Assembly (NCBI RefSeq): GCF_020829595.1
Contig: NZ_JAIVFW010000017.1
Span: 1 to 64,000 of the forward strand
Direction: 5' to 3'
DNA: 64,000 nucleotides
DNA from: Nostoc sp. CHAB 5844
GTDB lineage: Bacteria > Cyanobacteriota > Cyanobacteriia > Cyanobacteriales > Nostocaceae
A model generated the notes under the pieces. The model saw only the letters and a list, made by a program, of their open reading frames with translations. It was not told the DNA's origin and ran no database searches. A program made the translations under genes and the position numbers. Positions within the stretch are counted from its first letter, which is position 1, and the number at the start of each line of letters is the position of its first letter. Shown here piece by piece: positions 37,050-44,615 of the stretch.

Positions 37050-37763
37050 ATGATGACAGATAAAATTCTTCAACAACAAATTGAGTACTATAGCGCTAGA
37101 GCAAATGAATATGATGAATGGTTTTATCGAATAGGACGCTACGATCGCGGCGAAAAAAATAACCAGCGGTGGTTTAACGAAGTAGCTATTGTCAAAGATG
37201 CATTACACAAAATTTCAGCGGTGGATGATATTTTAGAGTTAGCAAGTGGAACAGGTATCTGGACACAGGAGCTTTTAGGTATCGGTAAGAAAATTACTGC
37301 GATTGATGCCAGTGAAGAAGTAATTGCAATTAATCGTTCTAAATTAGGTTTACCGAGTGTTAAATATTACATATTTGATTTATTTACGTGGCAACCTGAT
37401 ACTGAATATGACTTGGTATTTTTTGCTTTTTGGCTCTCTCATGTACCGCCAAACTTACTTAATTCGTTTTTGACTAAAGTTAATCAATCAGTTCGTATTG
37501 GTGGACAAATATTTATCATTGACTCTCGCTTTGAACCTACATCTACAGCTAATAATCATATTCTTGAGGATGATAGAAATATCTATCAAACCCGCAATTT
37601 GAATGATGGGCAAGAATTTCAAATTGTCAAAATTTTCTATCAGCCCGATGAACTTCAAGATAAGCTAAAACAAGTGGGTTTTCAAGCTGAAGTGAAGATA
37701 ACAGATAACTATTTTATCTATGCACATGGAAAGAAGCTTAGTAACGCTTTGTATAATTCGTAA
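37050..37763 (+). CDS. Class I SAM-dependent methyltransferase
   Basis: This 237-residue methyltransferase has an N-terminal QIEYYSARANEYDEWFYR segment (shared by many small-molecule methyltransferases), SAM motif I ILELASGTGIWTQELL at about residues 63-78, acidic strand-2 end ITAIDASEE, and YDLVFFAFWLSHVPP as motif II/post II. The start may be either of two adjacent ATGs. The substrate is unknown. It stands alone between the SfnG-like gene and the flavoprotein/ferredoxin pair. Confidence 0.82.
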   Translation: MMTDKILQQQIEYYSARANEYDEWFYRIGRYDRGEKNNQRWFNEVAIVKDALHKISAVDDILELASGTGIWTQELLGIGKKITAIDASEEVIAINRSKLGLPSVKYYIFDLFTWQPDTEYDLVFFAFWLSHVPPNLLNSFLTKVNQSVRIGGQIFIIDSRFEPTSTANNHILEDDRNIYQTRNLNDGQEFQIVKIFYQPDELQDKLKQVGFQAEVKITDNYFIYAHGKKLSNALYNS

Positions 37764-38192
37764 TTCGTAATTACTGCTATATAGGACTCATATTTTGATT
37801 TTTGAAAAAAAGTCCGTACACCTCAAAGAGCCTTCCTGACTGTTGCCTATTGCCTATTACCTGAATACGCAAGTAAGTTCAGAAATCAAACTGGATTTTT
37901 ATAGAAAATTAACTTGCACTACTCATTGTTAGAAAAACTAATAATTAGAGTATCATATTATTTGTAATTTGCTGTACGCACTCTTTGTATTATGCAAATA
38001 TCTACTGCACAATTAGTCGGACAAAGCAGCAAGTCTGCGGTATAGCTAACGCAATTTAATAGACAAAAAAGCAGATAAGCAAAACACGCCAGTATACTAG
38101 CTCATTGTCGAAGATGGCATTAATGACGAATTACTAGCAGAAATGCAGGTGGATAGGTTTTTGCCACAAGAAGCCGCTCACAGTAGCAAAGT
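37764..38192. other. Intergenic region upstream of the flavoprotein/ferredoxin pair
   Basis: 429 bases with short repeats near the left end (TAATTCGTAATT) and A+T-rich sequence in the middle. At 38104-38196 a frame reads INDELLAEMQVDRFLPQEAA before a stop, which looks like a gene remnant, but it has no start or recognised family. The promoter for 38226 presumably lies here; no shared palindrome was seen. Confidence 0.4.
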
Positions 38193-38225
38193 ATGAAGCT
38201 GACTACCAAACAGGAGGAAAAGAAA

Positions 38226-39860
38226 TTGCTAACAGAAAATGAACTACAACTAACTGCTGACGTGCTGGTAATTGGTGGTGGACCGGCCGCAGCATGGGCA
38301 GCATGGGCAGCTGCATCCCAAGGAGTAAAAGTCATCATTGCTGATAAAGGTTTTCTGGGTACAAGCGGTGCAGCTGCGGCTAGTGGTAATGGCATCATGG
38401 CTCCTTCTCCAGAGAATTGGGACAAAGTTGTATCGGAGCGTTATCGCGCAGGAAAAGACCTCGCTAACTTACGTTGGATTGAGCGTGTCATCGAAAAAAC
38501 TTGGCTCAGTTTGCCCTTAGTAGAAAAATGGGGCTATCGTTTTCCCAAGGAAAATGGGGAATCCGTGCGCCAGAGTTATTATGGCCCTGAATATATGCGG
38601 GTACATCGCAAAAACCTTTTGCGTGTTGGTGTACAAATTCTCGACCAAAGTCCGGCTTTAGAGCTTTTATTAGCTGAAGACGGCTCAGTGGCAGGAGCAA
38701 GAGGTATACAAAGGCAGCACCATCGTACTTATACCGTTCGTGCTGGTGCAGTAGTCCTAGCGAATGGTGGTTGTGCATTCTTGAGTAAAGCATTAGGTTG
38801 CAATACTAATACAGGTGATGGACTGCTGATGGCAGTAGAAGCTGGTGGCGAACTCTCTAGTATGGAGGCTTCTAATCACTATGCAATTTCGACCGCTTTT
38901 AATGCCACAGTCACGCGGGGTGTTCCCTTTGGTTGGGCTAGTTATACCGATGAAGCAGGTAATGATCTTGGTGGCTATATCAATGGTCGTCGCGATCCTG
39001 CGTTCCTCCCTAATGCCCTGATGAAAGGCTCCGTTTATGCTCGTTTGGATAAAGCCACAGATGAAGTCAAGGCAGTAATTGAAAAGTCTCATTTCATCGC
39101 TTTTCTACCATATATAAAGGCTGGCATTGATCCCTATACAGAACGAGTACCTGTAACACTTGTTTTAGAAGGTACAGTCCGAGGTACAGGTGGAATTCGG
39201 ATTGTCAATGATAATTGCGCTACAAAAGTTCCTGGACTTTTCGCTGCTGGTGATGCAGCATCGCGGGAATTTTTAGCAGGGTTAGCTTCTGGTGGTGGTG
39301 GCCCTAATGCTGCCTGGGCAATCTCTACAGGACAATGGGCAGGAGAAGGAGCAGCTGCGTTTGCCAAAAGTTTGGGCGCACGTGCAAATGAACGGGTTGC
39401 ACGTGCAGCTGGTCAAGTGGGATTGCGCTCAAATCCTGCGTCTGAAACGTTCGATAGTGAGACGATTGTGCGCGGTGTCCAAGCTCAAATGTTCCCATTA
39501 GAAAAGAACTACTTACGTTCTGAGCAGAAACTTCTCGATTCCCTCGCCAAATTAGAAACTTTGTGGCAGCAGGTACAAGGGAATCCAAAACAAGATAGTG
39601 TGCGCGATATAGAGTTTTCTCGTCGGGCAGTTGCGCTCACAGCTGTTGCGCGATGGGCATATTTTAGTGCTTTACATCGCAGAGAAACCCGCAGCGAACA
39701 TATTCGTATAGACTATCCCCAGACTGATACCAATCAGCGTTATTATCAAGCCACAGGCGGCTTAGATAAGCTATGGGTGAGGCGTGACTGGATTACGGAT
39801 GCTCCTGCCACAGCACCAGTACAAACCACTCCAACCACACTCACTGTATCAAAGTTGTAG
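38226..39860 (+). CDS. FAD-dependent oxidoreductase, AprA/fumarate-reductase-type flavoprotein
   Basis: This is a flavoprotein of about 544 residues of the succinate dehydrogenase/fumarate reductase/AprA superfamily: an N-terminal FAD motif VLVIGGGPAAAWAAWAA, GTSGAAAASGNGIMAP around the flavin, and the C-terminal VPGLFAAGDAASREFLAGLASGGGGPNAAWA. A plus-strand ATG occurs at 38193 with no ribosome site, whereas TTG at 38226 follows a perfect AGGAGG, so I chose the TTG. A ferredoxin gene with two 4Fe-4S motifs follows 13 bp later, giving the subunit layout of adenylylsulfate reductase AprAB. The true substrate is unknown; a sulfur-metabolism role is suggested by neighbours. Confidence 0.8.
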   Translation: MLTENELQLTADVLVIGGGPAAAWAAWAAASQGVKVIIADKGFLGTSGAAAASGNGIMAPSPENWDKVVSERYRAGKDLANLRWIERVIEKTWLSLPLVEKWGYRFPKENGESVRQSYYGPEYMRVHRKNLLRVGVQILDQSPALELLLAEDGSVAGARGIQRQHHRTYTVRAGAVVLANGGCAFLSKALGCNTNTGDGLLMAVEAGGELSSMEASNHYAISTAFNATVTRGVPFGWASYTDEAGNDLGGYINGRRDPAFLPNALMKGSVYARLDKATDEVKAVIEKSHFIAFLPYIKAGIDPYTERVPVTLVLEGTVRGTGGIRIVNDNCATKVPGLFAAGDAASREFLAGLASGGGGPNAAWAISTGQWAGEGAAAFAKSLGARANERVARAAGQVGLRSNPASETFDSETIVRGVQAQMFPLEKNYLRSEQKLLDSLAKLETLWQQVQGNPKQDSVRDIEFSRRAVALTAVARWAYFSALHRRETRSEHIRIDYPQTDTNQRYYQATGGLDKLWVRRDWITDAPATAPVQTTPTTLTVSKL

Positions 39861-39873
39861 CCGGAGCAATATC

Positions 39874-40215
39874 ATGATTGAGCTTGTCAGCCATAAACTC
39901 TGTATTAATTGCAATTTGTGCGTTCAAGTTTGTCCTACTAATGTCTTTGATGCAGTTCCTGACGAACCACCCGTAATTGCTCGTAAGGAAGACTGTCAAA
40001 CTTGTTTTATGTGTGAGGCATATTGTCCTGCGGATGCGCTCTATGTTGCCCCCGAATCTCATACTGATATTGCAGTCAATGAGGATGAGTTAATTGAAAG
40101 TGGTATTATGGGTGAATATCGTCGGATATTGGGTTGGGGATATGGCAGAAAAAACAATAGTGAATTAGATACTGCTCATAAACTACGCCAACTGCCACGC
40201 CCTTATCAAAGTTAA
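39874..40215 (+). CDS. Two-[4Fe-4S] ferredoxin-type protein (AprB-like partner)
   Basis: This is a 113-residue protein with two classical clusters: C10-x2-C13-x2-C16-x3-C20-P and C41-x2-C44-x2-C47-x3-C51-P. A 60-residue acidic and then aromatic tail follows (EYRRILGWGYGRKNN), similar in placement to the AprB tail that wraps the flavoprotein. The frame opens upstream at 39784, but the ATG at 39874 follows GGAG and gives a normal ferredoxin start. Its close coupling to the flavoprotein gene argues for an electron-transfer subunit of one enzyme. Confidence 0.85.
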   Translation: MIELVSHKLCINCNLCVQVCPTNVFDAVPDEPPVIARKEDCQTCFMCEAYCPADALYVAPESHTDIAVNEDELIESGIMGEYRRILGWGYGRKNNSELDTAHKLRQLPRPYQS

Positions 40216-40229
40216 TTTTAGTAAGTTTG

Positions 40230-40275
40230 AAGGCGATCGCAATTTATCTTCAGCTTTGAAAAATGCGATCGCCTT
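40230..40275. terminator. Bidirectional hairpin terminator
   Basis: AAGGCGATCGCA (40230-40241) pairs perfectly with TGCGATCGCCTT (40264-40275), a 12-bp stem built from two HIP1 octamers, followed by TTATTTT. It lies between the convergent ferredoxin and SDR genes and probably terminates the plus-strand operon. Confidence 0.7.
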
Positions 40276-40305
40276 TATTTTACCTCACCTTCAATAAATT
40301 ATTTA

Positions 40306-41106
40306 TCAAACACCAGAAGTAGTACCACCATCAACCAAAATTTCTGCCCCAGTAATTGAAGAAGCCAAGTCAGAAACTAAAAATAAAGCCAGTGATGCAA
40401 TTTCTTCTGGCTTGACAATTCTCCCCAAAGGTATAGCTTTCAATGATTCTGCTTTAATTTCTTCTACACTCACACCACGAGATTGGGCATTTTGTTCTGC
40501 CAAACGTTCGGCGCGTTCAGTGCCAGTTAAACCAGGAGAGATAGCATTGATCCGAATATTGTACTGGGCTAACTCTTTAGAAATTCCTCGCGTAAAATTC
40601 AATAAAGCTGCATTGGTTGTACCACCAGGGAGAAAGTTCGGACGTGGTGTGCGTCCTGCACCGCCAATAATGTTGACAATTCTCCCATCACGCCGACTTT
40701 TTTGAGGTGGTACAACAGCTCTAACTAATCGGATGTAGCCCAACAATTTCAGATTCCAAGCATCTAAAAAAGCATCATCACCCAATTCTAAAAAAGAACC
40801 TGCACGGGCTGATCCAGCATTGTTAATTAAGATATCAATCTGACTAAATTGTGCCAAAGTTGTAGAAACAATTTGATCAATACTTTCTGCTTGGGTGAGG
40901 TCGGCACTAATAGAGAGTATTTTAGCTCCTGGGGTGGGTAAAGATTGGATGTCAGCTACAGCCTTCTCTAGTTTTTCTTGATTGCGAGCTGCGATCGCTA
41001 CATTTACACCTTCACTATAGAGGGCTTTGGCCGTAGCTAAACCAATACCTGCACTTCCACCTGTGACAATTGCTGTTTTACCGGATAGTTTTAAGTCTAA
41101 GCTCAT
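40306..41106 (-). CDS. SDR-fold protein lacking the catalytic Tyr/Lys
   Basis: This 266-residue short-chain dehydrogenase/reductase has NAD(P)-binding TGGSAGIG at about residues 15-22, NNAG at 90-93 and a classical C-terminal PEEIASLALFLVSDLASSITG. At the position of the active-site YxxxK, the sequence reads GGTTN, so Tyr and Lys are both replaced, and the preceding Ser is in an IIGGAGR context. The protein may be a redox-inactive or non-classical SDR. It starts no visible operon and is followed convergently by the ferredoxin gene. Identity of the product is unknown. Confidence 0.8.
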   Translation of the reverse strand: MSLDLKLSGKTAIVTGGSAGIGLATAKALYSEGVNVAIAARNQEKLEKAVADIQSLPTPGAKILSISADLTQAESIDQIVSTTLAQFSQIDILINNAGSARAGSFLELGDDAFLDAWNLKLLGYIRLVRAVVPPQKSRRDGRIVNIIGGAGRTPRPNFLPGGTTNAALLNFTRGISKELAQYNIRINAISPGLTGTERAERLAEQNAQSRGVSVEEIKAESLKAIPLGRIVKPEEIASLALFLVSDLASSITGAEILVDGGTTSGV

Positions 41107-41208
41107 AATAATTTATTTGTTGGGTATTTGATAATGAAAAATGTGAACTAGCGTCATGCAGAGTGTAGGCAATAAGAGTTGAGAATATTAACTTTTGAAA
41201 TTGTCTAC

Positions 41209-41571
41209 TCAAATCGCTATAGACTCTGTACGAACTAATAATATTGCTGATTGCTCACCTGTATTGTGGATGTTAAGGATAGTTTGATTTTCATCAGATG
41301 TACAGCCCAAAAGTATCTTGATTTCTGTATCTCGTTTTTGCAAATCAATACTACAGATAATGGCAGTTACTCTCTTACTAGATAAACTTCCAAGCCAGAC
41401 ATCAATATTATCTTTGTCTCCAGCTTGAGTATTTTGCAAATATCCATAGTCTAAGGGGTAAATGAAGGCTGGATATCTTGGATGTTTGCTTCCTTTAGGA
41501 CGCTCTATTTTGATATTACTAGTAGCTACTAACTGATCTAATTTAGTCCAGAAGTCATTGCTGTTTGTCAT
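41209..41571 (-). CDS. Short inorganic-pyrophosphatase-like protein
   Basis: This 120-residue protein is similar to family I inorganic pyrophosphatases, with YPLDYGYLQNT and AGDKDNIDVWLGS as the core metal-binding segment. Canonical enzymes are about 170 residues and carry DGDPxD; here the motif reads DKDNID and the C-terminal part is short, so activity is uncertain. Related short proteins occur beside HAD phosphatase genes in several bacteria. Its start lies 26 bp after the stop of the upstream HAD gene, so the two are likely cotranscribed. Confidence 0.75.
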   Translation of the reverse strand: MTNSNDFWTKLDQLVATSNIKIERPKGSKHPRYPAFIYPLDYGYLQNTQAGDKDNIDVWLGSLSSKRVTAIICSIDLQKRDTEIKILLGCTSDENQTILNIHNTGEQSAILLVRTESIAI

Positions 41572-41597
41572 GACAGTGCTGATGAAGTCTCATACTT

Positions 41598-42272
41598 TTA
41601 CTTGGCACTGTTAATAAAATTTTGATTTTGCTGTTCTAAAAGGTTTGGTAATAATCTCATATCATTAAATACAACAGATGCACCAACTTCTCGTAATTTT
41701 TCTGGCTGAATCAGTTCTGCATAACCAAACACTGTCATACCTGCATCGACTCCTGCTCTCACACCTGTTGGTGTATCTTCAATAACCACACATTCCTTGG
41801 GGGAAAATCCCATTCTGTCGGCTGCATATAAAAATACATCTGGATATGGCTTGCTTCGTTGAACATCTTTCGCACTAAAAATTTTTCCTGAAAAATAAGG
41901 CAATAAATTTGTTGCAGCTAAAGCTGTTTTTATCCAATCATGGCTACTATTTGAGGCAACACAATAAGAAAAATTTAGTTTACTTAAAACCTCATATATT
42001 CCTTGTACTGGTAGCAAATCTGTAATAAAAGCTTGCAAAACTCGTTGCCTAAACTCATTACTGAAGTTCTCTGGTGGAGATTTACCAAACCTATTTTTAA
42101 TTATTTCTACACATTGAGACATTGATTTGCCCACAAAAATATCGAACACATCGTCTAAAGTCAGAACTATTCCTATTTCGATGAGCATTTCCAACAAAAT
42201 GTTATTTGCAAGTGGTTCACTGTCTATAAGAACACCATCACAATCAAAAATAACTAAATTTAATTTGTCCAT
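41598..42272 (-). CDS. HAD-IA hydrolase (beta-phosphoglucomutase/GPP-like)
   Basis: This 224-residue HAD protein has motif I FDCDGVLIDSE (Asp nucleophile and general acid), motif II VASNSSHDW, motif III Lys in KDVQRSKPYPDVFLYA and motif IV VVIEDTPTGVRAGVDAG. The helical cap places it with small sugar-phosphate phosphatases and mutases. Its substrate is not identifiable. It belongs to a tail of the oxidoreductase operon that begins at 44336 and overlaps in time with the pyrophosphatase-like gene downstream. Confidence 0.85.
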   Translation of the reverse strand: MDKLNLVIFDCDGVLIDSEPLANNILLEMLIEIGIVLTLDDVFDIFVGKSMSQCVEIIKNRFGKSPPENFSNEFRQRVLQAFITDLLPVQGIYEVLSKLNFSYCVASNSSHDWIKTALAATNLLPYFSGKIFSAKDVQRSKPYPDVFLYAADRMGFSPKECVVIEDTPTGVRAGVDAGMTVFGYAELIQPEKLREVGASVVFNDMRLLPNLLEQQNQNFINSAK

Positions 42273-42471
42273 GAGTTTACAAAGTTTGATACAGCCGTTT
42301 TCTTTTGTATGAAGTACAAGACCACGGGTTTGAGGCAGAAGGTGAAGCAGTCGCAGTCTTGGCGCTTTGCGTCGATTGCGAACTGCTGAACCCGAAGGGC
42401 AGAAGGAATAAGAAGAATTTCTTTTTTGAGTTCTTTATTGTGTACCTCATTTAGTTGCAAACTGCTGTAAC

Positions 42472-43422
42472 TCACAGATTTGAAATGTGTAATACTGCCT
42501 TGCCCAGATAGCTTCTATTTAACAATTTCTGTGCTACATCAGCTACTTCTGTCCAATCAGCTTCAATATCAATTTGGGGACGCAATTTACCTGCTGCTAC
42601 TAAACTCAAAAGCCTTTGTAATCCTATTGCTGCTGATTCTCGTCTCAATTCGTGAAACAAAATTAGGCCATACAAATTTGTACCACCTGTGGCAAAAAAA
42701 CGTTGGGCATTAAATGTTACTTCAGCCCCTCCTGACACACCAAACAGTACCGTCACCCCATCTTCTGCTAAAAAACCAAGGGCTGTTCCTAACGTATTGC
42801 CGCCTACTGATTCGACAATTAGATGATAAGGACTGTATTCGCTAGCTGATGAAAGATCCTCTCCAATGACTACAAAATCGGCCCCAGATTCTTTAACGAA
42901 CTTCTCGTATTCTGGACGACGAATATGAGCTGTTATTTTTGCGCCACTAAGTCGTGCTAATTGAATAGCGAAGTGTCCCACGCCGCCAGATGCACCTGTA
43001 ATTAATACTGAGCGGCCTAAAAGTGAACCTCCTTTGAGTAGGGCATGATAGGCTGTTAACCCGGCTACAGGCAATGTGGCAGCTTGAGCAAAGGAAACTG
43101 ACGAGGGCAATTCTGCTAAGGAGTGGGTTGGTACTGATACTAATTCTCCCCATGCACCAGAACGCAGGAACCCAACGACTCGCGCCCCGACACTTGGGCC
43201 AGAACCATCAGCAGCAGGAGTTTCTACCACACCAGATAAATCCCAACCTGGCCGCCAACCAGCGTCGGCAGTGGTTGAACGTTTGATTTCTCCCCGGTTC
43301 AAGGAAATTGCTGCTACTCGAATAACTGCTTCATTAGCAGCAGGGGTTGGTGCATCTACATCATGCAGTGCTAAATGTCCTGATACATTAGGCTCAACAA
43401 CAACGGCACGAATTTTACTCAT
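42472..43422 (-). CDS. Zinc-type MDR alcohol dehydrogenase / quinone oxidoreductase
   Basis: This 316-residue medium-chain dehydrogenase/reductase has the GroES-like start (VRVAAISLNRGEI), a quinone-oxidoreductase-type segment TLPVAGLTAYHALLKGG and the NADPH-binding ITGASGGVGHFAIQLARLSGA. Structural-zinc cysteines are missing, as in the zeta-crystallin/QOR subgroup. It lies 29 bp after the NAD(P)-dependent oxidoreductase gene. It could reduce aldehydes or quinones produced by monooxygenases; this is inference from context. Confidence 0.84.
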   Translation of the reverse strand: MSKIRAVVVEPNVSGHLALHDVDAPTPAANEAVIRVAAISLNRGEIKRSTTADAGWRPGWDLSGVVETPAADGSGPSVGARVVGFLRSGAWGELVSVPTHSLAELPSSVSFAQAATLPVAGLTAYHALLKGGSLLGRSVLITGASGGVGHFAIQLARLSGAKITAHIRRPEYEKFVKESGADFVVIGEDLSSASEYSPYHLIVESVGGNTLGTALGFLAEDGVTVLFGVSGGAEVTFNAQRFFATGGTNLYGLILFHELRRESAAIGLQRLLSLVAAGKLRPQIDIEADWTEVADVAQKLLNRSYLGKAVLHISNL

Positions 43423-43451
43423 CTTGACTAAACTTGAATGAGGTTACAGTT

Positions 43452-44336
43452 TTAGTTTGTCGCGGTTTCGTCGGCAAGAATATTAATGATTTCTTTTAAT
43501 TGACGTTCGCGATCAGATTCTTCTGGTGTTTCCTGACCCAAAGAGGTATCTTTTACTAAGCGGTAAACATCAGCCGCACCGTAAAAAATGCGCTCAGTCA
43601 AACCTAATTCTTTGAAGGTTTCTGCAATCTCTTCCATTTCTCCTACCCAACGATGTGCTTTTGGTGTCATAGATGGAATGGAACGAAGCAGTATACTAGC
43701 AAGTGCTGGCTGACTATGAGACACTTCACTCCATAGTTGCTCATCTAAGCCTAAACGATGGGCAGCAATCAATAATTCTGTGCTAATTGCTGTTAATCCT
43801 TTGGTGAGGGCGGCGTAAGACATCTTTAACCCTGAAGCTTGACCAATTTCATCACCAATAACTCGGATGTCTAATCCATAATTACTCAGTTGTTGAAATT
43901 CTCCGGCTTGTTTTCCTGAAGCATAGATGCGAGTGCGTCCAGGAATTCTGGGAGGTGGGCCAATGATGGAAGCATCTACAAATGTTGCTCCTGATGATTC
44001 AATCAATTGAGCGATATTTTTTACCTTTTGAGGTGCAACTGCATTAGCATCAACATAAAGAATCTGTTTTCCCACATTTGTGATTACCTGGGCTACTTGC
44101 TGGGCTACTTTCGCAGCGGCGGCGGGGACTAAAACTGATAACACTACATCAGATTCAATGACCAACTGTGTGAGAGAACCCACATCTTGGATATTGGCTG
44201 CGGCTGCTAGTTGCCGGGTTCTGGGACTGCGATTTTCTAGGGCGGCGATAGTTTTCAATCCATGTTGATTGAGAATAGATGCTATAGCCTGCCCCATATC
44301 GCCCGGACTTAAAATACCGACTGTTTGAATTGGCAT
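43452..44336 (-). CDS. NAD(P)-dependent oxidoreductase with DUF1932 C-terminus
   Basis: This 294-residue protein of the 6-phosphogluconate/beta-hydroxyacid dehydrogenase type has an N-terminal Rossmann segment GILSPGDMGQAIASILNQHG and a substrate-type region VDASIIGPPPRIPGR (the latter with DUF1932-like C-terminal helices). Such enzymes oxidise or reduce beta-hydroxy acids. It begins an operon with an MDR dehydrogenase, a HAD phosphatase and the pyrophosphatase-like gene, under operator F. Role in degrading a carbon product after desulfonation is plausible but not shown. Confidence 0.82.
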   Translation of the reverse strand: MPIQTVGILSPGDMGQAIASILNQHGLKTIAALENRSPRTRQLAAAANIQDVGSLTQLVIESDVVLSVLVPAAAAKVAQQVAQVITNVGKQILYVDANAVAPQKVKNIAQLIESSGATFVDASIIGPPPRIPGRTRIYASGKQAGEFQQLSNYGLDIRVIGDEIGQASGLKMSYAALTKGLTAISTELLIAAHRLGLDEQLWSEVSHSQPALASILLRSIPSMTPKAHRWVGEMEEIAETFKELGLTERIFYGAADVYRLVKDTSLGQETPEESDRERQLKEIINILADETATN

Positions 44337-44410
44337 AAAAAGCTTGATAATGCTCTGTATTCAGCTTTGAACTACTACGCTGATTTTGGTGATTGAGTTC
44401 TTAACTAAAC

Positions 44411-44436
44411 TACTGTAAGTTGATAGAGTTAACGTA
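44411..44436. promoter_or_regulatory. Operator-like palindrome F, upstream of the NAD(P)-oxidoreductase operon
   Basis: TACTGTAA, ten bases, then TTAACGTA; the right arm diverges in one position. It lies 75 bp before the start at 44336. On the minus strand the second arm runs into TAGTTTAGT, a -10 candidate. This extends the regulon to an operon with no obvious sulfur enzyme. Confidence 0.65.
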
Positions 44437-44615
44437 CTTAACTGTGAATAGGAAGTTATCACAATTCTTCCCATAAAGCAAGCTATTAGATGAATCAACA
44501 AGCAAAATTCTTCAGGTTTGGGTGGCTTTCATTGAAGAAATAGTATCATTTGATTTGCTAACAGGCGATCGCCAATCCGTCAGTTGCCCAATCCAGCACA
44601 TTAGTATTATCCATC

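Noticed and set aside
38104-38196. Short plus-strand frame INDELLAEMQVDRFLPQEAA
   Set aside because: No start codon or recognised family; may be a gene remnant but not supportable.
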